A DNA stretch of 64,000 bases from Aquabacterium sp. J223 (lineage in GTDB: Bacteria; Pseudomonadota; Gammaproteobacteria; Burkholderiales; Burkholderiaceae_C): the NCBI RefSeq assembly GCF_024666615.1, contig NZ_CP088297.1:1426001-1490000 (forward strand). Reading direction: 5' to 3'. The translations under genes and the position numbers were made by a program. Each line of letters begins with the position of its first letter. The stretch's first letter is position 1. The notes below the pieces were generated by a model. It ran no database searches, was not told the DNA's origin, and saw nothing but the letters and a program-made list of their open reading frames with translations. Positions 8,316 through 16,447 of this stretch are shown here, piece after piece.

Positions 8316-8887
8316 GGCGGCGCACGCTGTGGCTGGCCGGCCTCGGCTGCATGGGGCTGCCGGCGGTCCCTGCGTTGGCCCAGGCCCAGGGCGAGGCGGC
8401 GGCCTGGGCGGCGCTGCGCGACGGCGCGGTGCTGCTGCTGCGCCATGCCCGCGCGCCCGGCGTCGGCGACCCGCCCGGCTTCCGGCTCGACGACTGCGCC
8501 ACCCAGCGCAACCTGGACGACACCGGCCGTGCCCAGGCGCGCACGCTGGGGCGGCGGCTGCGCGAGCAGCGCGTCGCCGTCGGCGCGGTGTGGGCCTCGC
8601 GCTGGTGCCGGGCGCAGGAGACGGCGCGGCTGATGGACGTCGGCCCGGTGACGCCCGAGCCCGCCTTCGACTCCTTCTTCGGCGCCGACGCCGCGCGGCG
8701 CGAGCGGCAGGTGGCCGAGGCGCGGGCGCTGCTGCTGGGCTGGCGCGGCCCCGGTGCGCTGGTGGTGGTGAGCCACCAGGTCAACCTCAGCGCCCTGACC
8801 GACGCCGGCGCCGATTCGGCCGAGGGCGTGGTGGTGAGGCCCGACGGCGGCCGGCTGCGGGTGGTGGGCCGGCTGGCGCCGCCCTGA
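8312..8887 (+). CDS. Exported histidine phosphatase superfamily protein
   Basis: A 191-residue member of the histidine phosphatase (phosphoglycerate mutase-like) superfamily. The catalytic histidine lies in LLLRHARAPG (RHA in place of the usual RHG), a second conserved arginine in WASRWCRAQETA, and the late histidine in VVVSHQVN. The start (MRRRTLWLAGLGCMGLPAVPALAQAQ) is a signal peptide, possibly Tat-like, so the protein probably works in the periplasm. The GTG at 8312 overlaps the kinase stop by 4 bases (GTGA), indicating translational coupling. The cytoplasmic relative SixA dephosphorylates phosphohistidine in hybrid-kinase phosphorelays, but an exported enzyme could not reach such a site, so the partnership is unproven. 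Confidence 0.75.
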   Translation: MRRRTLWLAGLGCMGLPAVPALAQAQGEAAAWAALRDGAVLLLRHARAPGVGDPPGFRLDDCATQRNLDDTGRAQARTLGRRLREQRVAVGAVWASRWCRAQETARLMDVGPVTPEPAFDSFFGADAARRERQVAEARALLLGWRGPGALVVVSHQVNLSALTDAGADSAEGVVVRPDGGRLRVVGRLAPP

Positions 8888-9107
8888 GGCCGGGTCCGCC
8901 CGGCCCCGCGGCCACCCTGGCAGACAGCCGTGTCAGATTTTTTCCTACACGGCCGGCAGAAGAACCTGGACTCAAGCGACGGAACTGCTCCGATGTTTCG
9001 GGCCTGATCGGCTCTTCAGAATCCATTCCACGCTGATGCACACGACAACACCGGGCAGCAGCAGGACGACAACCGATCACGCCAACCGACACGAAGAGAG
9101 ACGCCGC

Positions 9108-9431
9108 ATGAACACCGATCAAATCCTTGCCGAGATCCGTGAAGCCAACCTGTCGTACCTGATGCTGGCGCAGAGCCTCATCCGGTCGGACCTCGAGCAG
9201 GCGCTGTACCGCCTGGGCGTGAGCGAGGACACCGCGCAGATGATCGCCGCGCTGACCCCGGCGCAGATGATGAAGATCGCCTCCGGCAACACCCTGCTGT
9301 GCCGCTTCCGCATGGACGACGACCTGGTCTGGGGCCTGCTGACCAACCACGGCAAGAGCGCCGCCAACGACGCGGTGAGCCGCCTGCATGCGTCGATCCT
9401 GATGGCCGGCCGCCATCAAGAAGCCGCCTGA
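9108..9431 (+). CDS. flhD: Flagellar transcriptional activator FlhD
   Basis: A 107-residue protein with the FlhD pattern: EIREANLSYLMLAQ at the N-terminus, LGVSEDTAQMIA and TPAQMMKIASGN in the helical core, and LCRFRMDDD. FlhD joins FlhC as an FlhD4C2 heterohexamer that activates class II flagellar operons with sigma-70. The ATG at 9108 follows GAAGAGAG at a suitable distance; an in-frame ATG at 9036 would add 24 Thr/Arg-rich residues absent from the family. flhC follows after 31 bases. The 220-bp upstream region is less GC-rich, with a T-run near 8939-8944, and probably holds the operon promoter, but no consensus -35/-10 pair is clear. Confidence 0.95.
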   Translation: MNTDQILAEIREANLSYLMLAQSLIRSDLEQALYRLGVSEDTAQMIAALTPAQMMKIASGNTLLCRFRMDDDLVWGLLTNHGKSAANDAVSRLHASILMAGRHQEAA

Positions 9432-9462
9432 AGCACCACACCGCACGTTGCCGGAGACGACC

Positions 9463-10002
9463 ATGGCCCGCACCAAGAGCATCCTCACCGAAGCCAAGCA
9501 GATCGACCGCGCGGTCCTGCTGATCAAGCTGGGCGCCCGCCTGCAGGTGCTGGAGTCGGAGACCGACCTGTCCTACGAGCGCCTGCTGCGCCTGTACAAG
9601 GAGGTCGCGGGCAAGAGCCCGTCCAAGGGCCAGCTGCCGTTCTCCACCGACTGGTTCATGACCTGGCAGCCGAACATCCACGCCAGCCTGTTCCTCAACG
9701 TGCACGAGTACCTGAACAAGACGGCCGAGCTCGACGAGATCGACGTCGTCATCAAGGCCTACCAGCTGTACCTGGAGCAGACCACCGCCCAGGGCCTGGA
9801 GCCGCTGCTGTCGGTGACCCGCGCCTGGCGCCTGGTCAAGTTCGTCGACAACGGCATGCTGACGATGACCAAGTGCTCCAAGTGCGGCGGCCACTTCGTG
9901 ACGCATCCGCACGAGATCGCCAAGCACTTCGTCTGCGGCCTGTGCAACCCGCCGGCGCGCGCCGGCAAGGGCAAGGCCGCCGGCGCCCTCTGCCTGCACT
10001 GA
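9463..10002 (+). CDS. flhC: Flagellar transcriptional activator FlhC
   Basis: A 179-residue FlhC, the DNA-binding partner of FlhD. It shows ALLIKLGARLQVLESET-type helices at the start, GQLPFSTDWFMTW in the middle, and the zinc site CSKCGGHFV...HFVCGLCNPP with all four cysteines, as in family members of about 180-190 residues. The ATG at 9463 follows GGAGA 5 bases upstream; an in-frame ATG at 9448 is not preceded by a ribosome site. With flhD it forms a two-gene operon that ends at a strong terminator at 10118-10143. It should activate the flagellar genes in this window, including flhB and flhA. Confidence 0.96.
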   Translation: MARTKSILTEAKQIDRAVLLIKLGARLQVLESETDLSYERLLRLYKEVAGKSPSKGQLPFSTDWFMTWQPNIHASLFLNVHEYLNKTAELDEIDVVIKAYQLYLEQTTAQGLEPLLSVTRAWRLVKFVDNGMLTMTKCSKCGGHFVTHPHEIAKHFVCGLCNPPARAGKGKAAGALCLH

Positions 10003-10117
10003 ACAACCCGTTTCAACCCCGGCCTCAAGCCGGCGCTCGCGCGGACGAAGAACCCGTCGAGCACTCCCGTGTTTCGTTGCGTGTCTCCTCCTCGGCGCCC
10101 ATCCGGTGTCGTTGCCG

Positions 10118-10143
10118 GGCCCTCCCTCGCGGAGGGCCTTTTT
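10118..10143 (+). terminator. Rho-independent terminator of flhDC
   Basis: A perfect 8-bp stem GGCCCTCC/GGAGGGCC with a 5-base loop (CTCGC) is followed directly by five T and then C. It lies 115 bases after the flhC stop and separates flhDC from motA. Confidence 0.88.
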
Positions 10144-10229
10144 CTTGGTGCCGGTGCGCACAAACGCAGAGATGGCCGGCGCTTCGCCCCCTTGTCCGCA
10201 GCACCCGGCCGCGCGCCCCCCGACCACAC

Positions 10230-10257
10230 TCAAGTGACCCGCCGCCCCGGCCGATAT
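10230..10257 (+). promoter_or_regulatory. Sigma-28 (FliA) type promoter of motA
   Basis: TCAAGTGA at 10230-10237 and GCCGATAT at 10250-10257, separated by 12 bases, match the flagellar class III consensus (TAAAGTTT, 11 bases, GCCGATAA) at 7 of 8 positions in the -10. The motA ATG lies 50 bases downstream. Confidence 0.72.
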
Positions 10258-10306
10258 GGCTGGCAAAGCGCCTTTCAGGGCGCGAACGGTCACCTGTCTC
10301 CACACC

Positions 10307-11167
10307 ATGTTCGTCATCATCGGTTGGGTCGTCGCCCTCGGCTGCATCTTCGGCGTGTTCATCGTCCACGGCGGCAACATCGGCGTGGTGATGAAGGCGT
10401 TGCCCTTCGAGATGATCACCATCATGGGCGCGGCCATCGGCGCCTTCATCGCCAACAACCAGCCGCGGGTGCTCAAGGCCACGCTGGGCGGCTTCGCCGC
10501 GTGCTTCAAGGGCAGCAAGTACACCAAGGCGCGCTACATGGAGCTGATGGCGCTGCTCTACGACATCCTGCAGAAGGCCCGCAAGGAAGGCCTGATGTCG
10601 ATCGAGAAGGACGTCGAGGAGCCGGACAAGTCGCCGCTGTTCCAGAAGTACCCGACGGTGGGCAGCGACCACCACGTCGTCGAGTTCGTCACCGACTACC
10701 TGCGCATGATGGTCTCGGGCAACCTGAACGCGCACGAGATCGAGTCGCTGATGGACAGCGAGATCGACACCCACCACCACGAGGCGCACGCGCCGGCGGC
10801 CGCCATCCAGCGCCTGGCCGGCGGCCTGCCCGCCTTCGGCATCGTGGCCGCGGTGCTGGGGGTGGTGAACACCATGGGCTCGGTGGGCCAGCCGCCGGCG
10901 GTGCTGGGCGGCATGATCGGCTCGGCGCTGGTCGGCACCTTCCTCGGCATCCTGCTGGCCTACGGCATCTTCGAGCCGCTGGCCGGCCTGCTCGAGCAGA
11001 AGATCGACGAGGGCACCAAGGAACTGCAGTGCATCAAGACCACGCTGCTGGCTTCGATGCAGGGCTACGCCCCCCAGGTGGCCATCGAGTTCGGCCGCAA
11101 GGTGCTGTACTCCACCGAGCGCCCGAGCTTCTCGGAGCTCGAGGGCCACGTCAAAGGGAAGAAGTGA
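10307..11167 (+). CDS. motA: Flagellar motor stator protein MotA
   Basis: A 286-residue inner-membrane proton-channel subunit of the flagellar stator (MotA5B2). It begins MFVIIGWVVALGCIFGVF (first membrane helix), then IGVVMKALPFEMITIMGAA (second helix). The cytoplasmic loop carries the charged residues that meet FliG. Two late helices follow (PAAAIQRLAGGLPAFGIVAAVLG and GGMIGSALVGTFLGILLAYG). Length matches the 285-295 residues usual in proteobacteria. The ATG at 10307 starts directly at the first helix, as in the family. It is the first gene of motA-motB, driven by the sigma-28-type promoter upstream. Confidence 0.96.
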   Translation: MFVIIGWVVALGCIFGVFIVHGGNIGVVMKALPFEMITIMGAAIGAFIANNQPRVLKATLGGFAACFKGSKYTKARYMELMALLYDILQKARKEGLMSIEKDVEEPDKSPLFQKYPTVGSDHHVVEFVTDYLRMMVSGNLNAHEIESLMDSEIDTHHHEAHAPAAAIQRLAGGLPAFGIVAAVLGVVNTMGSVGQPPAVLGGMIGSALVGTFLGILLAYGIFEPLAGLLEQKIDEGTKELQCIKTTLLASMQGYAPQVAIEFGRKVLYSTERPSFSELEGHVKGKK

Positions 11168-11248
11168 TGGCTGAGCGCCGGGCCGCTCCCGACGTCAGCC
11201 AGCCCCCTCGGCGGGCAGCGAACGCACCCGTGAGCATGGGAGCGTCAC

Positions 11249-12196
11249 ATGGCGGGTGACGCGAAAAAGCTCCAGCCCATCATCGTCAAGCGCATCAAGA
11301 AGGGCGGCCACGGCCACCATGGCGGCGCCTGGAAGATCGCGTACGCCGACTTCGTGACCGCGATGATGGCCTTCTTCCTGCTGATGTGGCTGCTGGGCAG
11401 CACCACCGACGGCGACAAGAAGGGCATCGCCGACTACTTCCAGTCGCCGCTGAAGGTGTCGCTGATGGGCGGCGGCTCCGGCTCCGGCGACGCCTCGCAC
11501 GTCATCAAGGGCGGCGGCCAGGACTTCACCCGCACCAGCGGCCAGGTCAAGCGCGGCGAGGTCTCGGCGACCAAGTCGACCATCAACCTGCAGGCGCTCA
11601 AGGCCGAGCAGACCCGTGCCGAGGTCGCCCGCCTGGAGGACCTGAAGCGCAAGGTCGAGGAGCGGTTGCGCGCCTCGGCCCGACTCAGTTCCATGATGTC
11701 CCAGCTCCGCCTGGACATGACCCGCGACGGCCTGCGCATCCAGATCGTCGACGAACAGAACCGGCCGATGTTCGCCAGCGGCAGCGCGGTGGTGCAACCC
11801 ACCATGCGCGAGCTGCTGCGCGAGATCGGCGGCGTGCTGGTCGAGGTGCCGAACCGGCTGACGCTGGAGGGCCACACCGACGCCCAGCCCTTCAGCGCCG
11901 GCGAGCGCGGCTACAGCAACTGGGAGCTGTCGTCCGACCGGGCCAACGCCTCGCGCCGCGAGCTCATCGCCGGCGGCCTGCCGGAGGACCGGGTGCTGCG
12001 GGTGCAGGGCCTGGCCGCGTCCAGCCCGCTGGTCAAGGACGATCCCAACGCCGCCACCAACCGCCGCATCTCCATCATCGTGATGAACCGCGACGCCGAG
12101 GACCGCTTCTTCCGCACCGCGCCAGAGATTGCCGAGGCGCTGACCGGCGCCGCGCCGGCCGAGCCCGCGGCACCCTCAAGTCCGCCGCCGCGCTGA
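11249..12196 (+). CDS. motB: Flagellar motor stator protein MotB
   Basis: A 315-residue stator subunit that couples proton flow to rotation and anchors the stator to peptidoglycan. The single membrane helix lies at about residues 28-48 (WKIAYADFVTAMMAFFLLMW) and includes the proton-binding aspartate D34. A plug/linker follows, then an OmpA-like domain with LTLEGHTDAQPF and SNWELSSDRANASRRELI, the residues that contact peptidoglycan. It lies 81 bases after motA, a slightly long gap with no terminator. The 3' end overlaps a candidate sigma-28 promoter for cheY. Confidence 0.96.
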   Translation: MAGDAKKLQPIIVKRIKKGGHGHHGGAWKIAYADFVTAMMAFFLLMWLLGSTTDGDKKGIADYFQSPLKVSLMGGGSGSGDASHVIKGGGQDFTRTSGQVKRGEVSATKSTINLQALKAEQTRAEVARLEDLKRKVEERLRASARLSSMMSQLRLDMTRDGLRIQIVDEQNRPMFASGSAVVQPTMRELLREIGGVLVEVPNRLTLEGHTDAQPFSAGERGYSNWELSSDRANASRRELIAGGLPEDRVLRVQGLAASSPLVKDDPNAATNRRISIIVMNRDAEDRFFRTAPEIAEALTGAAPAEPAAPSSPPPR

Positions 12197-12202
12197 CGAT
12201 AG
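12176..12202 (+). promoter_or_regulatory. Candidate sigma-28 promoter of cheYZ
   Basis: TCAAGTCC at 12176-12183 and GACGATAG at 12195-12202, separated by 11 bases, fit the FliA consensus spacing and 6 of 8 bases of the -10. It lies across the motB stop, 54 bases before the cheY ATG, nearly the same distance as the motA promoter from motA. Confidence 0.5.
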
Positions 12203-12256
12203 ACAACCCACGCATCCGCTGCCTGCCTGCCCCGTCCCCCACCGGACCGCCTTGCC

Positions 12257-12652
12257 ATGAACCCCACCGACCTGAAGTTCCTGATCGTCGACGACTTCTC
12301 CACCATGCGGCGCATCGTGCGCGGCCTGCTCAAGGAGATGGGCTGCAACAACGCCGACGAGGCCGAGGACGGCGCCATCGCGCTGAACCTGTTGCGCAGC
12401 CAGAAGTTCGACTTCGTCGTCAGCGACATCAACATGCCGAACATGAACGGCTTCGACCTGCTCAAGGCCATCAAGGCCGACGACAGCCTGAAGCACATCC
12501 CGGTGCTGATGGTCACGGCCGAGGCGCGCAAGGAGGACATCGTGCTGGCGGCGCAGACCGGCGCGGCGGGCTACATCGTCAAGCCGTTCACCAAGGCGAC
12601 CCTCGAAGAGAAGGTGCAGAAGATCCTGCAGAAGCTGGCGACTCCCGCCTGA
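12257..12652 (+). CDS. cheY: Chemotaxis response regulator CheY
   Basis: A 131-residue single-domain receiver. The acidic pocket is D12-D13 ([11 protein letters not shown]), the phospho-acceptor D57 ([16 protein letters not shown]), the switch threonine lies in [10 protein letters not shown] and the lysine in [11 protein letters not shown]. These match CheY of enteric and Burkholderiales type. Phospho-CheY made by CheA binds FliM at the motor and changes rotation; CheZ next door removes the phosphate. The ATG at 12257 begins [14 protein letters not shown], the usual short lead. No other che gene lies in this window. Confidence 0.96.
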   Translation: MNPTDLKFLIVDDFSTMRRIVRGLLKEMGCNNADEAEDGAIALNLLRSQKFDFVVSDINMPNMNGFDLLKAIKADDSLKHIPVLMVTAEARKEDIVLAAQTGAAGYIVKPFTKATLEEKVQKILQKLATPA

Positions 12653-12693
12653 CAGGGCCGAGGCCCACCACCCCCGCCCTGGAGCGCCGGAAA

Positions 12694-13326
12694 ATGAAAA
12701 TGGACGACCTCGCCACCCTGGCACCGCAAATGGCCGCGCAGGCCTCGCCCGAAATCTTCCAGCAGCTGGGTCACATCACCCGCCAGCTGCACGACACGCT
12801 GCAGCAGCTGGGCGTGATGCCCAAGCTGCAGCAGGCCGCCGACGGCCTGCCGGACGCGCGCAGCCGCCTGTCCTACATCGCCAAGAAGACCGGCGACGCC
12901 GCCGACAAGGTGCTCAACTCGGTGGACCGCGCCAAGTCGGACCACCAGCACATCGCCGACGAGACCCGGCGCATCGCGCAGGCCATCACCTCGGACCCGG
13001 TCAAGGCCGTGGCCTCCGGCGCGGTGATGAACTTCGTCAGCGACGTCGAGGCCGCCACCGCGCGCATCGACCAGCACCTGACCGACATCATGATGGCGCA
13101 GGACTTCCACGACCTCACCGGCCAGGTGGTGGCCAAGGTCGTCGCGCTGGCGACCGACCTGGAGGACAGCCTGGTCAAGCTGCTGGTGCAGGCCGCCCCG
13201 CCCGAGCAGGCGCAGAAGGTCGAGTCCACCCTGCTGAACGGGCCGGTGGTGAACCCGGAAGGGCGCACGGACGTCGTGCAGAACCAGGGCGAGGTCGATG
13301 ACCTCCTGGCCAGCTTGGGCTTCTGA
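12694..13326 (+). CDS. cheZ: CheY-P phosphatase CheZ
   Basis: A 210-residue mostly helical protein. The active-site segment MMAQDFHDLTGQVVAKV contains the conserved D and Q that position water on the CheY phosphate. The C-terminus NQGEVDDLLASLGF is the CheY-tethering helix seen at the end of CheZ proteins. The long hairpin helices give a dimeric four-helix bundle. The ATG at 12694 follows GGAG by 9 bases; the ATG two codons later is less well placed. It lies 41 bases after cheY and ends at two hairpins. Confidence 0.95.
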   Translation: MKMDDLATLAPQMAAQASPEIFQQLGHITRQLHDTLQQLGVMPKLQQAADGLPDARSRLSYIAKKTGDAADKVLNSVDRAKSDHQHIADETRRIAQAITSDPVKAVASGAVMNFVSDVEAATARIDQHLTDIMMAQDFHDLTGQVVAKVVALATDLEDSLVKLLVQAAPPEQAQKVESTLLNGPVVNPEGRTDVVQNQGEVDDLLASLGF

Positions 13327-13365
13327 AGAAGCGCAAGCCAGCCTGGCTGAACGTTTCGCTCCCCC

Positions 13366-13424
13366 GAGCCCCCCAAGCGGGGGCTCCAGTCAGTTGTTGA
13401 GAAGCCGGCCGTGGGCCGGCTTTT
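13366..13424 (+). terminator. Two consecutive hairpins after cheZ
   Basis: The first hairpin pairs GAGCCCCC (13366-13373) with GGGGGCTC (13379-13386). The second, more terminator-like, pairs AAGCCGGCC (13402-13410) with GGCCGGCTT (13414-13422), has a GTG loop and runs into TTTT. Together they close the motAB-cheYZ group before flhB. Confidence 0.75.
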
Positions 13425-13464
13425 CTGCGTTTGCCGTACGACGCGCTGATCGGATGATCGGTGC

Positions 13465-14616
13465 ATGTCCGACGCCGACAAGCGGTTGCCGCCCACCGAG
13501 AAGCGCCTGCGCAAGGCGCGGGAGGAGGGGCAGGTCGCGCGGTCGCGGGAACTGGGCAACTTCGCGGCGGTGGCCGCCTGCGGGGCGCTGCTGGTGGCCG
13601 CGGCGGCGCCGCTGGGCGGCTGGCTGCTGGACCTGGTGGCCGCCGGGCTGCGCTTCGACCTGCAGGTGCTGCAGAGCCCGCAGGCGATGACCGAGCGGCT
13701 GCCGCCGCTGCTGGGCCGCATGGCGCTGGTGGTGCTGCCGATCGGCGCGCTGATGGCGGCGGTCGCCGTGCTGGCGGCGGTGGTCACCGGCGGCTGGAAC
13801 TTCACGCTCAAGCCGCTGGCGCCCAACTTCGGCAAGCTCAACCCGCTGTCGGGCGTGCAGCGCCTGTTCTCCGCCCACCAGCTGACCGAGACGCTGAAGG
13901 CGGTGCTGCTGACCACCGTGCTCGCCACCATCGGCGCGCTGTGGCTGAAGAGCCACCTGGCCGACTTCGCCGCCGCGCTCGCCCTGCCGCTGCCGCAGGC
14001 CTTCGTGCACGCGCTGTCCTCGCTGCAGTCGGGCCTGGTGCTGCTGCTGCTGGCGATGGCGCTGTTCGCCGCCGTCGACGTGCCGCTGCAGCGCCAGCTG
14101 CTGGCGCGCCGCCTGCGCATGAGCGTGCAGGAGGTCAAGCAGGAGATGAAGGACGCCGAGGGCAACGTCGAGGTCAAGGCCAAGATCAAGGCCCGCATGC
14201 GCGAGGTGGTGCGCCGCCGGATGATGGCCGCCGTGCCCACCGCCGACCTGGTGGTGATGAACCCGACCCACTACGCGGTGGCGTTGAAGTACGACGAGGC
14301 CACGATGGCCGCGCCGCGGGTGGTGGCCAAGGGCGCCGACCTGCTGGCGCTGCGCATCCGCGACCTGGCCAAGGAATCGAAGGTGCCGGTGCTCGACGCC
14401 CCGCCGCTGGCCCGGGCCCTCTACGCCCATGCCGAGCTCGATGGCGAAATCCCCGCCGCGCTGTTCAGCGCCGTGGCCCAGGTGCTGGCCTACGTCTACC
14501 AGCTGCGCACCGCGCTGGCCGGCCGCGGCGCCATGCCGGCGACGCCGACGGTGACGGTGCCGGACGAACTGGACCCGCACCATCCGGCCGCGCAGGGCCC
14601 GTCCCGCCGATCCTGA
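13465..14616 (+). CDS. flhB: Flagellar export apparatus protein FlhB
   Basis: A 383-residue inner-membrane component of the flagellar type III export gate, acting as the substrate-specificity switch. It starts with the family lead (DKRLPPTEKRLRKAREEGQV), has four membrane helices between about residues 30 and 215, and a cytoplasmic domain with the autocleavage motif NPTH at N266-H269 (VVMNPTHYAVALKY). The late RDLAKESKVPVLDAPPLARALY is also typical. Length matches the family. Normally flhA follows directly; here flhA begins 15.7 kb downstream. The next gene is a divergent-function GntR regulator with its own promoter. Confidence 0.96.
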   Translation: MSDADKRLPPTEKRLRKAREEGQVARSRELGNFAAVAACGALLVAAAAPLGGWLLDLVAAGLRFDLQVLQSPQAMTERLPPLLGRMALVVLPIGALMAAVAVLAAVVTGGWNFTLKPLAPNFGKLNPLSGVQRLFSAHQLTETLKAVLLTTVLATIGALWLKSHLADFAAALALPLPQAFVHALSSLQSGLVLLLLAMALFAAVDVPLQRQLLARRLRMSVQEVKQEMKDAEGNVEVKAKIKARMREVVRRRMMAAVPTADLVVMNPTHYAVALKYDEATMAAPRVVAKGADLLALRIRDLAKESKVPVLDAPPLARALYAHAELDGEIPAALFSAVAQVLAYVYQLRTALAGRGAMPATPTVTVPDELDPHHPAAQGPSRRS

Positions 14617-14680
14617 GCCCGGCCGCCCCGGCCCGCGGCCGCCGCAGTCCGACCACCCGCGTCGGCGTTACTACGTAGCT

Positions 14681-14700
14681 CTAGTCCTATAGAGGACCAG
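14681..14700 (+). promoter_or_regulatory. Palindromic operator upstream of the GntR gene
   Basis: CTAGTCCTATAGAGGACCAG contains the perfect inverted repeat GTCCT-ATAG-AGGAC, extended with one mismatch to 8 bp per arm. It includes a possible -10 (TATAGA) and lies 12 bases before the GntR ATG. A second palindrome, CTACGTAG, lies at 14671-14678. GntR/HutC proteins usually bind such sites and autoregulate. Confidence 0.65.
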
Positions 14701-14712
14701 TAGCATGAGGGG

Positions 14713-15453
14713 ATGGCCCCGAACCGCCTCACCCTCGTGCAGCCCGAGCCCGGGCAGAGCCGCTACGCCGCGCTGGCCGCGGCGCTGCGGCATCGCGTCA
14801 TGGCCGGTGAATGGCCGGCGGGCACCCCGCTGCCCGCCGAGACCCGGCTCGCCGCCGAACACGGCGTGGCGCTGGGCACGCTGCGCCGGGCGCTCGAACT
14901 GCTGGCCGAGCAGGGCCTGATCGAGCGCCGCCACGGCAAGGGCACCTTCGTGCGGGGCGGCCTGGCCGGCGCGACGATGCTGCGCTTCTTCCGCTTCGGC
15001 AGCGGCGACGGGGAGGTGCCGCGGTCGCGCGTGCTCTCCCGCCAGCCGGTGGTCGCCTCGGCCGAGGTGGCGCGGCGTCTCGGCGTCGCGGTCGGCGACC
15101 CGGTCCTTCGCCTGCACCGGCTGCGCTCCCTGCAGGCGCAGCCCCGCCTGCTCGAAGACATCTGGCTGCCGCTGCCGCTGTTCGCGCCGCTGCTCGATTG
15201 GCCATTGGCCGACTGGGGCGACCTGCTCTACCCGGCGTTCGCCGAGCGCTGCGGCGTCGCGGTCACCCGCGCCACCGACGAGATCGGCTTCGCCACCCTC
15301 ACCGCCGCCCAGGCGCGCCACCTCGACCTGCCGCCCGGCCACCCCGGCGTGACGGTGACCCGCCAGGCCTACGACCTGACCGGCCGCTGTGTCGAGCTGC
15401 GCACCACGCGCGCCGATGCCTTCGCCTTCCATTACGCCGTCACGATCACCTGA
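14713..15453 (+). CDS. GntR family transcriptional regulator (HutC/UTRA type)
   Basis: A 246-residue regulator. The N-terminal winged helix (about residues 15-80) has the GntR signature: SRYAALAAALRHRVMAGEW, LPAETRLAAEHGVALGTLRRAL and ERRHGKGTFV. The rest is a UTRA ligand-binding domain with the typical late segment VTVTRQAYDLTGRCVELRTT. It probably represses the operon that follows (TctC protein, amidohydrolase, TctC protein) and its own gene, responding to the transported carboxylate or its product. The palindrome at 14681-14700 is the likely operator. The ATG at 14713 follows GAGGGG. The next gene starts 12 bases after the stop. Confidence 0.88.
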   Translation: MAPNRLTLVQPEPGQSRYAALAAALRHRVMAGEWPAGTPLPAETRLAAEHGVALGTLRRALELLAEQGLIERRHGKGTFVRGGLAGATMLRFFRFGSGDGEVPRSRVLSRQPVVASAEVARRLGVAVGDPVLRLHRLRSLQAQPRLLEDIWLPLPLFAPLLDWPLADWGDLLYPAFAERCGVAVTRATDEIGFATLTAAQARHLDLPPGHPGVTVTRQAYDLTGRCVELRTTRADAFAFHYAVTIT

Positions 15454-15465
15454 GGAGGCCGCTCC

Positions 15466-16447
15466 ATGCCGTCCATGCCCACGACCCGAAGACAGTTCCT
15501 CGCCGCTTCCGCGTCGTCCGCCGCCGCGCTAGCCCTGCCGGTCCGTGCCGCGGCCGACATCGGCGGCGGCAAGCCGATCACGCTGGTGGTGTCCTACCCG
15601 GCCGGCGGCGGTGCCGACGCCATGGCGCGCCTCATCGGCCCGAAGCTGGCCGAGGCCCTGGGCCAGCCGGTGGTCGTCGACAACAAGCCCGGCGGCAGCG
15701 GCACCATCGCCGCGCAGCAGGTCGCCCGCGCCGCGCCGGACGGCACCACGCTGCTGCTGGACGCCTCGTCCTTCGCGGTCAACCCGGCGCTGTTCCCCAA
15801 GCTGCCGTACGACAGCGACAAGGCCTTCGTGCCGATCGCGGTGCTGGCGCTGTTCCCCAACGTGCTGGTGTGCACCCCCCGGCTTCGAGGCGAAGACCGT
15901 GGCCGACGTGGTGAAGCTGGCCCGCGCCAGGCCGAAGGGCGTCATGTACGCCTCGTCCGGCAACGGCTCGGCGCAGCACTTGGCCGGCGCGCTGTTCGAG
16001 CAGCTGGCCAAGGTGGAGCTCTCGCACGTGCCCTATCGCGGCGGCGGCCCGGCCATGAACGACGTGATGGGCGGCCAGGTGCCGCTGTTCTTCGCCAACG
16101 TGGCGTCCAGCCTGGGCCAGATCCAGGCCGGTCGGCTGCGGCCGCTGGCCGTCACCGCGGCGGTGCGCTGCCGGGCGCTGCCCGACGTGCCGACGATGGC
16201 GCAGGCCGGTGTGGCCGGCCACGAGGTGCTGGAGTGGAACCCGGTCCTCGCGCCCGCCGGCCTTGCGCCGGCGGTGCGCGACAGGCTGCAGTCGGCGGTG
16301 GCCCGCACGATGGCGGACCCCGAGGTGCTGGGCCGCGTGCGGGCGCTCGGCGGCGACGTCTTCACCGGCCATCCCGCGCAGTTCATCGGCGCCCAGCAGG
16401 CGCTGTGGGCGCGCGTGGTCAAGGAACGGGGGATCAGCCGTGACTGA
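15466..16447 (+). CDS. TctC/Bug-family tripartite tricarboxylate binding protein (frameshifted)
   Basis: A periplasmic solute-binding protein of about 326 residues once one base is removed. The N-terminus has a Tat-type leader (TTRRQFLAASASSAA), then KPITLVVSYPAGGGADAMAR and QPVVVDNKPGGSGTIAAQ, the Bug-family carboxylate-binding loops. The frame breaks in a run of six C at 15876-15881: upstream reads VLVCTP, downstream resumes GFEAKTVADVVKLARARPKG. Deleting one C restores a normal family protein through YASSGNGSAQHLAGAL and VPYRGGGPAMNDVMGG to the stop at 16447. It overlaps the amidohydrolase start by 8 bases. No membrane TctA/TctB partners are encoded here, so the transporter may be orphan or encoded elsewhere. 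Confidence 0.85.

Larger units (their letters stand above)
10003..10306 (+). other. flhC-motA intergenic region
   Basis: This 304-bp non-coding stretch holds the flhDC terminator (10118-10143) and a sigma-28-type promoter (10230-10257) for motA. I see no small ORF with a credible start, and no RNA fold beyond the terminator. Confidence 0.7.

Noticed and set aside
8972-8996. Sigma-28-like promoter before flhD (TCAAGCGA and TCCGATGT)
   Set aside because: The spacer is 9 bases rather than 11, and a FliA promoter on the master regulator would be unusual.
15876-15881. Programmed ribosomal frameshifting in the TctC gene and similar breaks
   Set aside because: The sites differ in position and sequence between genes, show no conserved slippery heptamer with a downstream structure, and fall in mixed directions. 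Sequencing indels are simpler.
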